Shown: positions 1 through 6,001 of the stretch, one piece after another
Position numbering within the stretch: the stretch's first letter is position 1
How the letters are laid out: every line of letters starts with the position of its first letter
DNA from: Candidatus Bathyarchaeota archaeon
Lineage (GTDB): Archaea > Thermoproteota > Bathyarchaeia > Bathyarchaeales > Bathyarchaeaceae
Direction of reading: 5' to 3'
DNA length: 6,528 nt
NCBI GenBank assembly: GCA_003662715.1
Contig: QMYO01000095.1
Location: 1-6,528 of the forward strand
The notes under the pieces: generated by a model
What the model saw: only the letters and a program-made list of their open reading frames with translations
Databases searched by the model: none
What the model was told of the DNA's origin: nothing
Translations under genes and position numbers: made by a program

Positions 1-46
1 AAATAATTCGCTCTTTCACCTCTCCAGAGCATATAAAATCAGCCAA
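1..46 (-). CDS. Possible 5' end of a further leftward gene (partial, unidentified)
   Basis: Past the lysK stop, one minus-strand frame stays open from the TAG at 73-71 to the window edge. It contains a possible TTG start at 46-44 and a possible GTG start at 19-17, the latter just after GGAG. From the TTG it would read MADFICSGEVKERII. In another frame an ATG at 32-30 also stays open to the edge. An open frame of this length occurs readily by chance and no family can be recognised. The only support is position: it would continue the operon about 30 to 55 nt after lysK. The sequence to the left of the window would settle it. Confidence 0.2.
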   Translation of the reverse strand, partial: MADFICSGEVKERII

Positions 47-75
47 TTCTATGAAAATTTCAGCAAAACCCTAGA

Positions 76-1182
76 CTATTTCCCTTTTTTGTGCAGCTCA
101 ACCAGCCTAATTATAGCCTCTCGATAAACTTGAATGCTGTCCAGATACTCTTGAATATTAATGTGCTCATTCGGTGTGTGGTCTAGGCTGGAGTCGCCAG
201 GTCCATATGTGACTACGGGCGTTTTCAAAGCGTTGCCAAGCACATTCATATCTCCAGTTCCCGTCTTTCTTATCAGAGTGGGAGTGTTAGACCTCACTTT
301 TCTGATGGCATAGGATAATGCTCGGACAAGAAGAGACTTTGGCTCTACTTCGATAGGGTCGGTTAAGTCCTTAACTTTCATTCTCACCAAAACTTTTGGA
401 TTAGCGGTTTGGTATTGCTGGATTTTCCTTCCAATTTCATCAAATACTTGTTGCGATTTAAGCGGAGGAGGAACTCGAATGTCAACGTAAATGTCACATT
501 TAGATGGAACCTTAGACGATAATTCGCCTCCCTTTATCTTAGTTAGGCAGGAAGTGATAGAGTAGAAGCGGCTTTCCGACTTTTCTTGAGGCATATGAAG
601 CTCTTGAATTATCCTCCAGACTTCAAACGCTTTTTCAATAGCATTTTCAAATAGCCAAGGCGCAGCGGAATGCCCAGCTTGGGTTTCACATGTTATTTTA
701 AGCCAAAGACTTCCCTTATATCCAATAGTTATGTTCTCAACTCCGCTCGGCTCCCCAAATATGGCGTAGTCAGGGGAAATTCCGCTTTTCACTAGGTGTT
801 TGATGCCTTTGCCTTCTCCTTCCTCATCAACTACTCCTACAACTAGAACTTTTCCCGGAAACTTCTCCTTAACAAATGTTGATGAAGCAATAACCATCGC
901 TGCGAGAGAGGCTTTTGCATCAACAGCTCCTCTGCCATATAATTGGTTGTTTTCTACTCGCACAGGTATGGTTCCTGCAACCGTGTCCATGTGACCGCAT
1001 AACAGAATGGTTGGTTTTCCTTTGCCAGTTTCTCCAATCACGTTTCCAACATCATCTTTTCGCACATGTAAGCCTAGACTTTTCATTTCTTCAGCAAGGA
1101 AATTGGAAATTTCTTCTTCCTTGCCAGATGGACTGTAAATCTCTAGCATCCTAGTTAGGAAGCTAACTGCGTAAGCGCTCAT
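76..1182 (-). CDS. lysK: [LysW]-lysine hydrolase LysK, M20-family metallohydrolase
   Basis: This is the last step of carrier-bound lysine synthesis: it cleaves the isopeptide bond between lysine and the C-terminal glutamate of LysW, releasing lysine and free LysW in the cytoplasm. The 368-residue protein has the M20 di-metal peptidase layout: GHMDTVAG with H64, GRGAVDAK with D88 as bridging ligand, VVDEEGEG with E120 as likely catalytic base and E121 as ligand, FGEP with E144, AGHSAAP with H171 in the dimerisation domain (about 155 to 265), and LDHTPNEH with H335 as the last ligand. ArgE and DapE share this fold; LysK is chosen because of the adjoining lysWXYZJ genes and a length that suits LysK. 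The ATG overlaps the end of lysJ by 20 bp, and its AGGAG ribosome site lies in the glutamate-rich lysJ tail, implying translational coupling. It may also hydrolyse LysW-ornithine if the operon serves arginine. Confidence 0.93.
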   Translation of the reverse strand: MSAYAVSFLTRMLEIYSPSGKEEEISNFLAEEMKSLGLHVRKDDVGNVIGETGKGKPTILLCGHMDTVAGTIPVRVENNQLYGRGAVDAKASLAAMVIASSTFVKEKFPGKVLVVGVVDEEGEGKGIKHLVKSGISPDYAIFGEPSGVENITIGYKGSLWLKITCETQAGHSAAPWLFENAIEKAFEVWRIIQELHMPQEKSESRFYSITSCLTKIKGGELSSKVPSKCDIYVDIRVPPPLKSQQVFDEIGRKIQQYQTANPKVLVRMKVKDLTDPIEVEPKSLLVRALSYAIRKVRSNTPTLIRKTGTGDMNVLGNALKTPVVTYGPGDSSLDHTPNEHINIQEYLDSIQVYREAIIRLVELHKKGK

Positions 1183-2362
1183 TCTCCTCTTCCTCTAGGA
1201 TTGCATCAAGAACAGCAACCACTCTATCAATGTGTTCCTTTTCTATAACTAGGGGAGGAAGGAACCGCAGTATGTTCCTTCCAGCGTCAAGAATAAGCAC
1301 TCCCTTATCTAGGGATTTAAGAAGTATGTTCAAAACGTCAAATCGAAGCTCCATCCCAATCATGAGTCCTAGTCCACGAACATCTCTGACAATCTTATGT
1401 CTAGCCTGAAGTTTTTCTAACCTTTCCTTAAAATATCTCCCCAGCTTTGCCGCCCTTTCAGGAAGCCTTTCCTCCACCACCACATCTATTGCAGCGCATG
1501 CAGCTGCACAAACCAGCGGATTTCCACTGAAGGTGCTGGAATGCTCCCCAACTTTAAAGGAAGACATAATGTTCTCTTTTGCAATTGTTACGCCGAGAGG
1601 GAGACCGCCCGCCACTGATTTTGCAAGACACATAATGTCAGGAGTGACACCCCAATGTTCACACGCAAACATCTTTCCCGTTCTTCCAAAGCCCGTTTGA
1701 ACCTCATCCAATATTAATAGAACATTTTTTTCATCGCAGATTTCCCTTAGTCCTTGAAGGAAACCATCCTTTGGAACTCTGACCCCTCCCTCTCCTCGAA
1801 TTGGTTCTACAAGGATGGCGGCAGTATTTTCCGTGATGGCTTCGCTTACTCTTTCGAGGTTGTCGGGAGGAACATGTTTGAAGTATGGAACCAAAGGTTT
1901 GAAGGGTTCCCGATACTTTTTGTCCCAAGTTGCGGATAGGGCGCCCATCGTTTTTCCGTGAAAAGCGCCCATCATAGCGATTATTTCGGGCTTTCCTGAG
2001 AATTTGCGTGCTAGTTTGATGGCGCATTCAACTGACTCGGCGCCGCTGTTTCCAAGAAAAACCTTGTTAAGACCTTTAGGAGCTATTTGAACAATCTTTT
2101 GCAGAAACTTTGACCTTACATTATTATAGTATGATGCGTGGCAGGAGATTAGTGTCTCCGCCTGCCGCTCTATGGCTTCTACAACTTTTGGATGAGAATG
2201 TCCAACGATGCATACGCCATAGCTGCCTGTGCAATCAATGTATTCCTTGCCGTGAATGTCCCAGACTAGGGCTCCTTTACCCTTAGTGATGGTGACGGGT
2301 CTTTTGGAGAATACGTTTGCCATCAGCTTTTCTTCAATTTCTATGATTTCTTTTTCATTCAC
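1163..2362 (-). CDS. lysJ: [LysW]-aminoadipate semialdehyde aminotransferase LysJ
   Basis: A class III PLP aminotransferase that converts LysW-bound aminoadipate semialdehyde to LysW-lysine, with glutamate as usual amino donor. The 399 residues contain the complete fold-type I signature: NSGAES (105-110) for cofactor phosphate binding, AFHGKTMGAL (133-142), LDEVQTGFGRTG with D219 contacting the pyridine nitrogen, LAKSVAGG with the Schiff-base lysine K248, and TFSGNP with T277. ArgD (acetylornithine aminotransferase) is the close alternative; the operon decides for LysJ, though dual use is possible. The start is GTG at 2362-2360, overlapping the lysZ stop by 8 bp (GTGAATGA). An ATG inside that overlap is in another frame and soon closes. 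The only nearby in-frame ATG is codon 14, which would remove the start of the conserved N-terminal arm. A weak GTGAT ribosome site lies upstream, so translation probably depends on lysZ. The C-terminus ends in a run of glutamates. Confidence 0.94.
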   Translation of the reverse strand: MNEKEIIEIEEKLMANVFSKRPVTITKGKGALVWDIHGKEYIDCTGSYGVCIVGHSHPKVVEAIERQAETLISCHASYYNNVRSKFLQKIVQIAPKGLNKVFLGNSGAESVECAIKLARKFSGKPEIIAMMGAFHGKTMGALSATWDKKYREPFKPLVPYFKHVPPDNLERVSEAITENTAAILVEPIRGEGGVRVPKDGFLQGLREICDEKNVLLILDEVQTGFGRTGKMFACEHWGVTPDIMCLAKSVAGGLPLGVTIAKENIMSSFKVGEHSSTFSGNPLVCAAACAAIDVVVEERLPERAAKLGRYFKERLEKLQARHKIVRDVRGLGLMIGMELRFDVLNILLKSLDKGVLILDAGRNILRFLPPLVIEKEHIDRVVAVLDAILEEEENERLRS

Positions 2363-3164
2363 GGCTTATCACAGTGCCACATTTATGTTCTAACGGTGAA
2401 GAAATAGGATAGGTTTCTAGCCCAAAGGAGATTACAACTTCGCCGACACCCTGCTCAAGCGCTTCAATCGCAGCGTAGACTTTGGTGATCATTCCTCCAC
2501 CAATCTTTGGAAGTATCTTCTTTATTTCTGAAACAGTTAGTTTTGGCACTAACTTGTCGTTTAAGATTAAACCAGGTACGCCAGTTAAGAGTATGAGTCT
2601 GTCTGCTTTGAGAGAGCCGGCAATGTAGGCGGCTGTTCGGTCTCCGTCCACGTTTAAGGGTTCAAATTCCTCGCTTATAGCAACAGGCGCTATGACGGGT
2701 ACATAATCATTTTCAATAAGAAGTTGTAGCAACTGCGTGTTGATTTCGTTTATCTTTCCGGTGTATCCTCCATCAATAACTCTTTTTCTTCCTGTTTCAT
2801 CGACAATCACGATTCTTTTTTTCCTTTTCGCCTGCATTAGAAGGCCGTCTAAACCAGACAATCCCACTCCATTTACGCCGTGAGTTTGGAGGGTGGAAAC
2901 TATTTGTTTGTTGATTTTTCCAGCCATAACCATGGTGTAGATTTCAACTGTTTCTTTGTCGGTGTATCGGCTGCGAAAACCTTTTGGTGAGACTACGAAT
3001 TGTTGTTTTTTACCCAGCTTAGAAGCTATTTCAGTGACTTCTACTCCTCCACCGTGGACTAGAACAATTTTGTGCTTTGAGAGAAGGTTTTTTATGTCCA
3101 GAATGAGCTCAGGTGAGCGTCTCCATTTTAGGACGTCTCCTCCTACCTTTACTACGATTAACAT
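2355..3164 (-). CDS. lysZ: [LysW]-aminoadipate 6-kinase LysZ
   Basis: An amino-acid-kinase-family enzyme that phosphorylates the delta-carboxylate of AAA attached to LysW, using ATP. The 269-residue protein shows KVGGD (K6, G8, G9) at the N-terminal phosphate-binding strand, VHGGG (36-40), SRYTD (65-69) followed by a helix in the substrate region, NVDGDRTAAYIAG (171-183) with the catalytic aspartates D173 and D175, and GGGMITKV (222-229) with K228 near ATP. The SRYTD pattern and the insert at 110-140 resemble LysZ/ArgB-type kinases that act on carrier-bound substrate; acetylglutamate kinase is the alternative excluded mainly by context. The ATG at 3164 lies 7 nt after the lysY stop, and the GGTGTGAT spanning that stop is a plausible ribosome site. 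The 3' end overlaps lysJ. It could also accept LysW-glutamate if the set is bifunctional. Confidence 0.93.
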   Translation of the reverse strand: MLIVVKVGGDVLKWRRSPELILDIKNLLSKHKIVLVHGGGVEVTEIASKLGKKQQFVVSPKGFRSRYTDKETVEIYTMVMAGKINKQIVSTLQTHGVNGVGLSGLDGLLMQAKRKKRIVIVDETGRKRVIDGGYTGKINEINTQLLQLLIENDYVPVIAPVAISEEFEPLNVDGDRTAAYIAGSLKADRLILLTGVPGLILNDKLVPKLTVSEIKKILPKIGGGMITKVYAAIEALEQGVGEVVISFGLETYPISSPLEHKCGTVISRE

Positions 3165-3171
3165 CTTTCAA

Positions 3172-4224
3172 TCACACCGGGTGAAAACCTATGCCCTCTA
3201 GTCCAGTTTTTTCATCAATGCCGAGGGCAACGTTAAAGCATTGGACTCCTTGACCAGATGCTCCTTTCATCAGGTTGTCTATCGCCGATAATATGACGAG
3301 TCTATTGTTGTGAGGGTCTAATTCAAAACCTATGTCACAGAAGTTTGAGCCTAACACGACTTTGGGGTCGGGGAAACGGTATAGTCCCTTTTGATACCTA
3401 ACGAATCGTATGAAGGGTTCGTTTTGATAGTATGAACGAAGAATTTTCCAAACTTCTCGGACTGTTAATGGTTTTTTGAGGAAAACGTGGATTGTCGCTA
3501 GGATGCCTCGAACCATGTTGACTGTATGGGCGGAAAAGGACACGGTTATGGGGCTGTTAGTTATCAGATTAAGTTCCTGCTCAATCTCAGCGATATGTCT
3601 GTGACCAACTGGTTTGTAAGGTCTTACTCCGCCAAATTTCTCTGCATGATGAGTTGCAGGTGAAGGCTTGCTACCTGCACCAGAAGACCCAATTTTTGCA
3701 TCAATAACAACCCTATCTTTTTCAATAACATCCGCCGCTACCAACGGAGCTAAACCAAGGATTGATGCAGTAGCCATACATCCAGCGCACGCTATTAAGC
3801 GGGTGTTCTTTAACTCTTGCCTATGAAGTTCAGGTAAACCATAAACTGCCTCTTTCAAAAGTTCGGGTCGAGCGTGCTCCCATCCGTACCATTTAACATA
3901 ATCGGCAGGGTTTTTTAAGCGGAAATCTGCGCTCATGTCGATGACTCTTAATTCTGCTTCGAGTAGTTTAGGAACAACATTTACTGAAGCGCCATGAGGC
4001 AATGCCACAAACACTAAGTCGCATTTCTCTTTGATTTGTGAAAGGTCTAGTGGAACGAATTTTAGGTTGGTGGTTCCTCGAAGGTTAGGGTGGACTCCGA
4101 AAAGGAAGTCTCCTGCGTATTTGCGGGAAACCACCGTTGTAAGTTCTGCTTGTGGATGAGAAAGCAGTAGGCGTAGAAGTTCTCCGCCAACGTATCCTGA
4201 ACCACCAATGACTCCTACTCTCAA
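3172..4224 (-). CDS. lysY: [LysW]-aminoadipate 6-phosphate reductase LysY (TTG start)
   Basis: An NADPH-dependent reductase of the ArgC/LysY family that converts the LysW-bound acyl phosphate to the semialdehyde. Its 350 residues begin with a Rossmann motif, GGSGYVGGELLRLL (7-20). The catalytic cysteine is C149 in CAGCMATA, and GHRHIAEIEQEL (207-218) supplies the active-site histidine, probably H210. SGAGSKPSPATHHAEKFGG (181-199) and RPYKPVGH are typical of LysY rather than of ordinary ArgC. The residue after the cysteine is Met, where I recall Asn in most LysY proteins. The start is TTG at 4224-4222: a stop (TAA) lies in frame just upstream, no ATG lies nearby, and a strong GGAGGTG is 10 nt before it. 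The gene begins one base after the lysX stop, so its ribosome site is inside the end of lysX and expression is coupled. Confidence 0.94.
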   Translation of the reverse strand: MRVGVIGGSGYVGGELLRLLLSHPQAELTTVVSRKYAGDFLFGVHPNLRGTTNLKFVPLDLSQIKEKCDLVFVALPHGASVNVVPKLLEAELRVIDMSADFRLKNPADYVKWYGWEHARPELLKEAVYGLPELHRQELKNTRLIACAGCMATASILGLAPLVAADVIEKDRVVIDAKIGSSGAGSKPSPATHHAEKFGGVRPYKPVGHRHIAEIEQELNLITNSPITVSFSAHTVNMVRGILATIHVFLKKPLTVREVWKILRSYYQNEPFIRFVRYQKGLYRFPDPKVVLGSNFCDIGFELDPHNNRLVILSAIDNLMKGASGQGVQCFNVALGIDEKTGLEGIGFHPV

Positions 4225-4225
4225 T

Positions 4226-5419
4226 TTATTTTAACACCTCCAATCCAATGACGCTTTGGGCACATCTGAGTAAAGGCACTGCCAAATTGATTTCAGCAAT
4301 CATTCTGGTTTGCTCCCAGAATTCAGGACAGGAATTTACTTCATGGAACATTATGCTTCTTCTTCCTCTTTCCACGCTTTCTTCGATTATTTTCTTAACA
4401 TTTTCATATGCCTCTAAGTTCATGTATTCCTGAAAGGCTCTTTCCAGTTTTGCATTCCATGTAGAAAAATCCTTCTTTTTGGTTCTATCCCTCTTAACCT
4501 TCTTTACCGCCTCAAAAGGCAGCACTAGCTTTTCAAGCTCTGACTTAACATATTCATCGTCAACCATCTTATCTTCGCCAACGTCAAGCATGGCATCCAA
4601 AGCTAAAACCCAGACTTCACTGTTTTTTCCAATGGCTTCTCCACATTTTATCGCCATTTCTTTAATGTAAGAGGGCAAATTGACTCCAAACACCATGTTG
4701 CCTAGATAAGTGTTTGTTCTAAAGTCTTTGAATCCAGCTCTCGCCAATGCCTTTGGGTAGCAGTAAGGCGCCTTTCCCTTTTCTTTTGCAATCACTATTC
4801 TCAAGTCATAGAACCATTTTTGAACAAATTCTTGGGCGAGAACACCGATTGGGTTGGTTATGGACGGTTTGGTTTCATGTATAATCTTCGAAAGTTCCTC
4901 TCGCTTTTTAGCCAGCATAACCCTTTTTCCATGAGTGCCAGCGTCTGGCTTAACCACAATTTCTTCATTGCCTAGTTCCTGCTGCATCAAATCAGCAATG
5001 TCTTCTTCATTATGAATTTCGTTTCCATCCCTTGTGTATTCATGGGAATCACATGGCACATAAACCGTCTTCGGTATCTTAATCCCATTTTTCCAGAAAT
5101 GAAGCAAAGTCCGTAATTTACTGAAGCATAAATACTCAACTTGAGAGGGATTTATCACCCGTTTACCAAAAGCTTCCAGTATATGAGCTGCGAAGAGCCT
5201 GCGATTTTTGCTCTGCGCTCTATTTAAAACTACGCTAACATCTTTGACGAGTGAAGAATAGTCTTTCCCTTTACCTCTAATACTGTATCCATCATTATCT
5301 ATGCGGATAGAAACTTTACGAAACGGAATGTAAACTAGGTCTATTCCCATTTCCCTTGCAGTTAACTTTATTCCCATTTCATCAGTTTCAGAACGCTCAT
5401 ACAAAATTGCTATACTCAT
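4226..5419 (-). CDS. lysX: RimK-like ATP-grasp ligase in the LysX position, [LysW]-aminoadipate ligase with a large insertion
   Basis: The probable ligase that joins the amino group of AAA (or glutamate) to the C-terminal glutamate of LysW using ATP. N-terminal region: IAILYERSE (3-11), LNRAQSKNRRL (65-75) and a GKRVINP stretch (85-91), as in LysX. ATP-grasp core: EIVVKPDAGTHGKRV (153-167), QEFVQKWFYDLRIVI (196-210, with D205 and R207), RTNTYLGN (234-241, matching the LysX NTARGG segment), metal ligand D275 (ALDAML) and E360/N362 (HEVNSCPEF). Ordinary LysX proteins have about 280 residues; this has 397. Most of the excess is residues about 281 to 357, highly charged and probably helical, inserted between the two metal-ligand strands; a smaller addition lies near 125 to 150. 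Start: ATG with GAGAG upstream and an in-frame TAG immediately before it. All core residues survive, so I infer an active enzyme; AAA versus glutamate specificity cannot be read. Confidence 0.82.
   Translation of the reverse strand: MSIAILYERSETDEMGIKLTAREMGIDLVYIPFRKVSIRIDNDGYSIRGKGKDYSSLVKDVSVVLNRAQSKNRRLFAAHILEAFGKRVINPSQVEYLCFSKLRTLLHFWKNGIKIPKTVYVPCDSHEYTRDGNEIHNEEDIADLMQQELGNEEIVVKPDAGTHGKRVMLAKKREELSKIIHETKPSITNPIGVLAQEFVQKWFYDLRIVIAKEKGKAPYCYPKALARAGFKDFRTNTYLGNMVFGVNLPSYIKEMAIKCGEAIGKNSEVWVLALDAMLDVGEDKMVDDEYVKSELEKLVLPFEAVKKVKRDRTKKKDFSTWNAKLERAFQEYMNLEAYENVKKIIEESVERGRRSIMFHEVNSCPEFWEQTRMIAEINLAVPLLRCAQSVIGLEVLK
4235..4241 (-). promoter_or_regulatory. Shine-Dalgarno GGAGGTG for lysY
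   Basis: GGAGGTG on the minus strand, inside the last codons of lysX (Leu-Glu-Val). It ends 10 nt before the TTG at 4224. It is the longest match in the operon to the archaeal 16S 3' tail complement and is the main reason for accepting the TTG as the lysY start. Confidence 0.75.
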
Positions 5420-5534
5420 CTATTCTCTCTCATTCATGCCTTTCAAGCCATTAATTTCAGAACATCAGATACTCTTTCATTTAATCCATTAACACTTCAT
5501 GTCACTAATAGATGTATTCAGAGGAAAAGTCGAG
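5420..5534 (-). other. lysW-lysX spacer with possible weak hairpin
   Basis: A 115-nt spacer, by far the longest gap inside the operon. In the lysW sense direction a segment covering 5513 to 5484 can fold as AUCUAUUAGUG, an 8-nt loop, then an imperfect complement, giving about eleven pairs of which four are G-U. No strong T-run follows it. Very short ATG-initiated frames (5 to 7 codons) are present but look like chance. There is no clear TATA/BRE for lysX, so lysX is probably co-transcribed with lysW. The hairpin could trim or pause the transcript so that the carrier protein is made in excess, but that is inference. Confidence 0.35.
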
Positions 5535-5711
5535 TTATTCTCCCCAGTCCTCGCCTTCAATCACTAGCTCTTGAAGCTCTACGCAATCATCGTTAATCTG
5601 GCTGACCTCTAGTTCAAGTCCGCAACTGGGACATGTTAGAATTTCCCCTGCTACAACACCGTCAGGAATTTCAAGTTCTGTGTCGCAGTCTGGACAGTTT
5701 GCTTTCTCCAT
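5535..5711 (-). CDS. lysW: LysW, amino-group carrier protein
   Basis: A 58-residue acidic carrier protein that protects the amino group of AAA during lysine synthesis and presents the intermediate to LysX, LysZ, LysY, LysJ and LysK. The translation begins MEKANCPDCDTELEIP. It has two CxxC pairs, C6/C9 and C27/C30 (CPDC and CPSC), forming the zinc-binding site, and it ends in the diagnostic EDWGE (54-58), where E58 is the attachment point for the substrate. C43 is an additional cysteine. There are 17 Asp/Glu residues and a single basic residue (K3), fitting electrostatic docking to its enzymes. The ATG at 5711 is preceded by GAGGTG with 5-nt spacing, and no in-frame start lies between it and the upstream TAG at 5744-5742. 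It is the first gene of the leftward operon, 115 nt ahead of lysX. Confidence 0.96.
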   Translation of the reverse strand: MEKANCPDCDTELEIPDGVVAGEILTCPSCGLELEVSQINDDCVELQELVIEGEDWGE

Positions 5712-5716
5712 TTTCC

Positions 5717-5722
5717 CACCTC
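5717..5722 (-). promoter_or_regulatory. Shine-Dalgarno GAGGTG for lysW
   Basis: GAGGTG on the minus strand with 5 nt between it and the lysW ATG. It is a strong match to the archaeal anti-Shine-Dalgarno and fixes the start of this very short gene. Confidence 0.75.
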
Positions 5723-5760
5723 TTTGAATCCACGGTTTAGGCTATTCATAGTTTCATCGA

Positions 5761-5777
5761 CATTTATAAGAATTTCG
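5761..5777 (-). promoter_or_regulatory. BRE/TATA promoter of the lysW operon
   Basis: On the minus strand CGAAATT (5777-5771) is followed directly by CTTATAAATG (5770-5761), a good archaeal BRE plus TATA box. Transcription would be expected about 25 nt downstream of the TATA centre, near 5741, giving a leader of roughly 30 nt that includes the GAGGTG ribosome site. A second TATA-like stretch, TTTATAAA at 5806-5813, is a poorer candidate because no comparable BRE precedes it and the leader would be longer. Confidence 0.6.
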
Positions 5778-5783
5778 GAATTC

Positions 5784-5798
5784 AACCGTCAGATTTTA
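5784..5798 (+). repeat. Direct repeat copy 1, candidate regulator site
   Basis: AACCGTCAGATTTTA. It matches the copy at 5857-5871 in 14 of 15 positions. It lies 6 nt upstream of the lysW BRE, the place where Sulfolobus LysM is reported to bind its own lysW promoter. The segment also carries a short TCAG/CTGA dyad (5789-5802). Confidence 0.5.
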
Positions 5799-5816
5799 CT
5801 GATTTTTTATAAATTT

Positions 5817-5829
5817 TACGTAATTCGTA
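5817..5829 (+). promoter_or_regulatory. Dyad TACG-N5-CGTA, candidate Lrp-type operator
   Basis: TACGTAATTCGTA: 4-bp arms around a five-base AT-only centre, the general form of 13- to 15-bp operators of Lrp/AsnC proteins. It lies close to the midpoint between the two direct repeats. The arms are short, so chance is a real possibility. The half-site TTCGTA or TACGAA recurs at 6469-6474 region and 6441-6446, on the far side of the regulator gene. Confidence 0.35.
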
Positions 5830-5856
5830 CCAATCCATGTAAATAGCATCCCACCG

Positions 5857-5871
5857 AACCCTCAGATTTTA
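5857..5871 (+). repeat. Direct repeat copy 2, candidate regulator site
   Basis: AACCCTCAGATTTTA, the partner of 5784-5798 with a single G/C difference. The start-to-start distance is 73 bp, close to seven turns of B-DNA, so both copies would face the same side of the helix. This copy is about 90 bp upstream of the lysM TATA box. An AGCATC/GATGCT inverted pair (5845-5850 and 5873-5878) brackets it. Confidence 0.5.
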
Positions 5872-5950
5872 AGATGCTTCCCAACTATGCTGTCTAGAGT
5901 AAAACATGCAATAATCTAACGAAACTCGTTCTAAATGCCCTTCTAACTTA

Positions 5951-5967
5951 CAGAAATCGTTAAATTA
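5951..5967 (+). promoter_or_regulatory. BRE/TATA promoter of the lysM-like regulator
   Basis: CAGAAATCG (5951-5959) followed by TTAAATTA (5960-5967) resembles an archaeal BRE plus TATA box. The expected start of transcription is near 5986 to 5990, giving a leader of about 12 to 16 nt that just includes the GAGGAG ribosome site. A TATAAA at 5976-5981 is closer to the gene and would give an almost leaderless transcript, so it is less likely. Confidence 0.45.
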
Positions 5968-5990
5968 TTCCGATGTATAAACCATTAAAC

Positions 5991-5996
5991 GAGGAG
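5991..5996 (+). promoter_or_regulatory. Shine-Dalgarno GAGGAG for the lysM-like regulator
   Basis: GAGGAG with 5 nt before the ATG at 6002, supporting that start. Confidence 0.7.
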
Positions 5997-6001
5997 AGAA
6001 G

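Noticed and set aside
800..1154. Plus-strand open frames of 64 and 79 codons opposite lysK
   Set aside because: They lie antisense inside lysK, which has all its M20 catalytic residues. Their compositions are biased and they match no family I recognise.
1731..2027. Minus- and plus-strand open frames inside lysJ
   Set aside because: These are out-of-frame readings of the aminotransferase; one is extremely rich in Arg and Ser, as expected of a shadow frame.
2956..3201. Plus-strand open frame of 81 codons opposite the lysZ start
   Set aside because: It covers the conserved N-terminal half of lysZ in antisense and the lysY-lysZ junction. No independent ribosome site or domain is seen.
4349..4579. 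The lysX insertion as a frameshift, an intein or a fused gene
   Set aside because: The reading frame is intact on both sides and core motifs resume in order. The segment lacks intein splice-junction residues (no Cys or Ser at the start followed by HN at the end) and is far too short for a usual intein.
4248..4670. Plus-strand open frames opposite the end of lysX
   Set aside because: They are serine-rich antisense readings of the charged insertion and C-terminus of lysX.
5845..5878. AGCATC/GATGCT inverted pair as a riboswitch or terminator
   Set aside because: The stem is only 6 bp with a 22-nt loop, lies upstream of both predicted transcription starts, and has no T-run. A riboswitch there would not be transcribed.
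5712..6001. CRISPR array, tRNA or other structural RNA in the divergent region
   Set aside because: There are only two copies of the 15-bp repeat, with no further spacer-repeat units, and no cloverleaf or box motifs.
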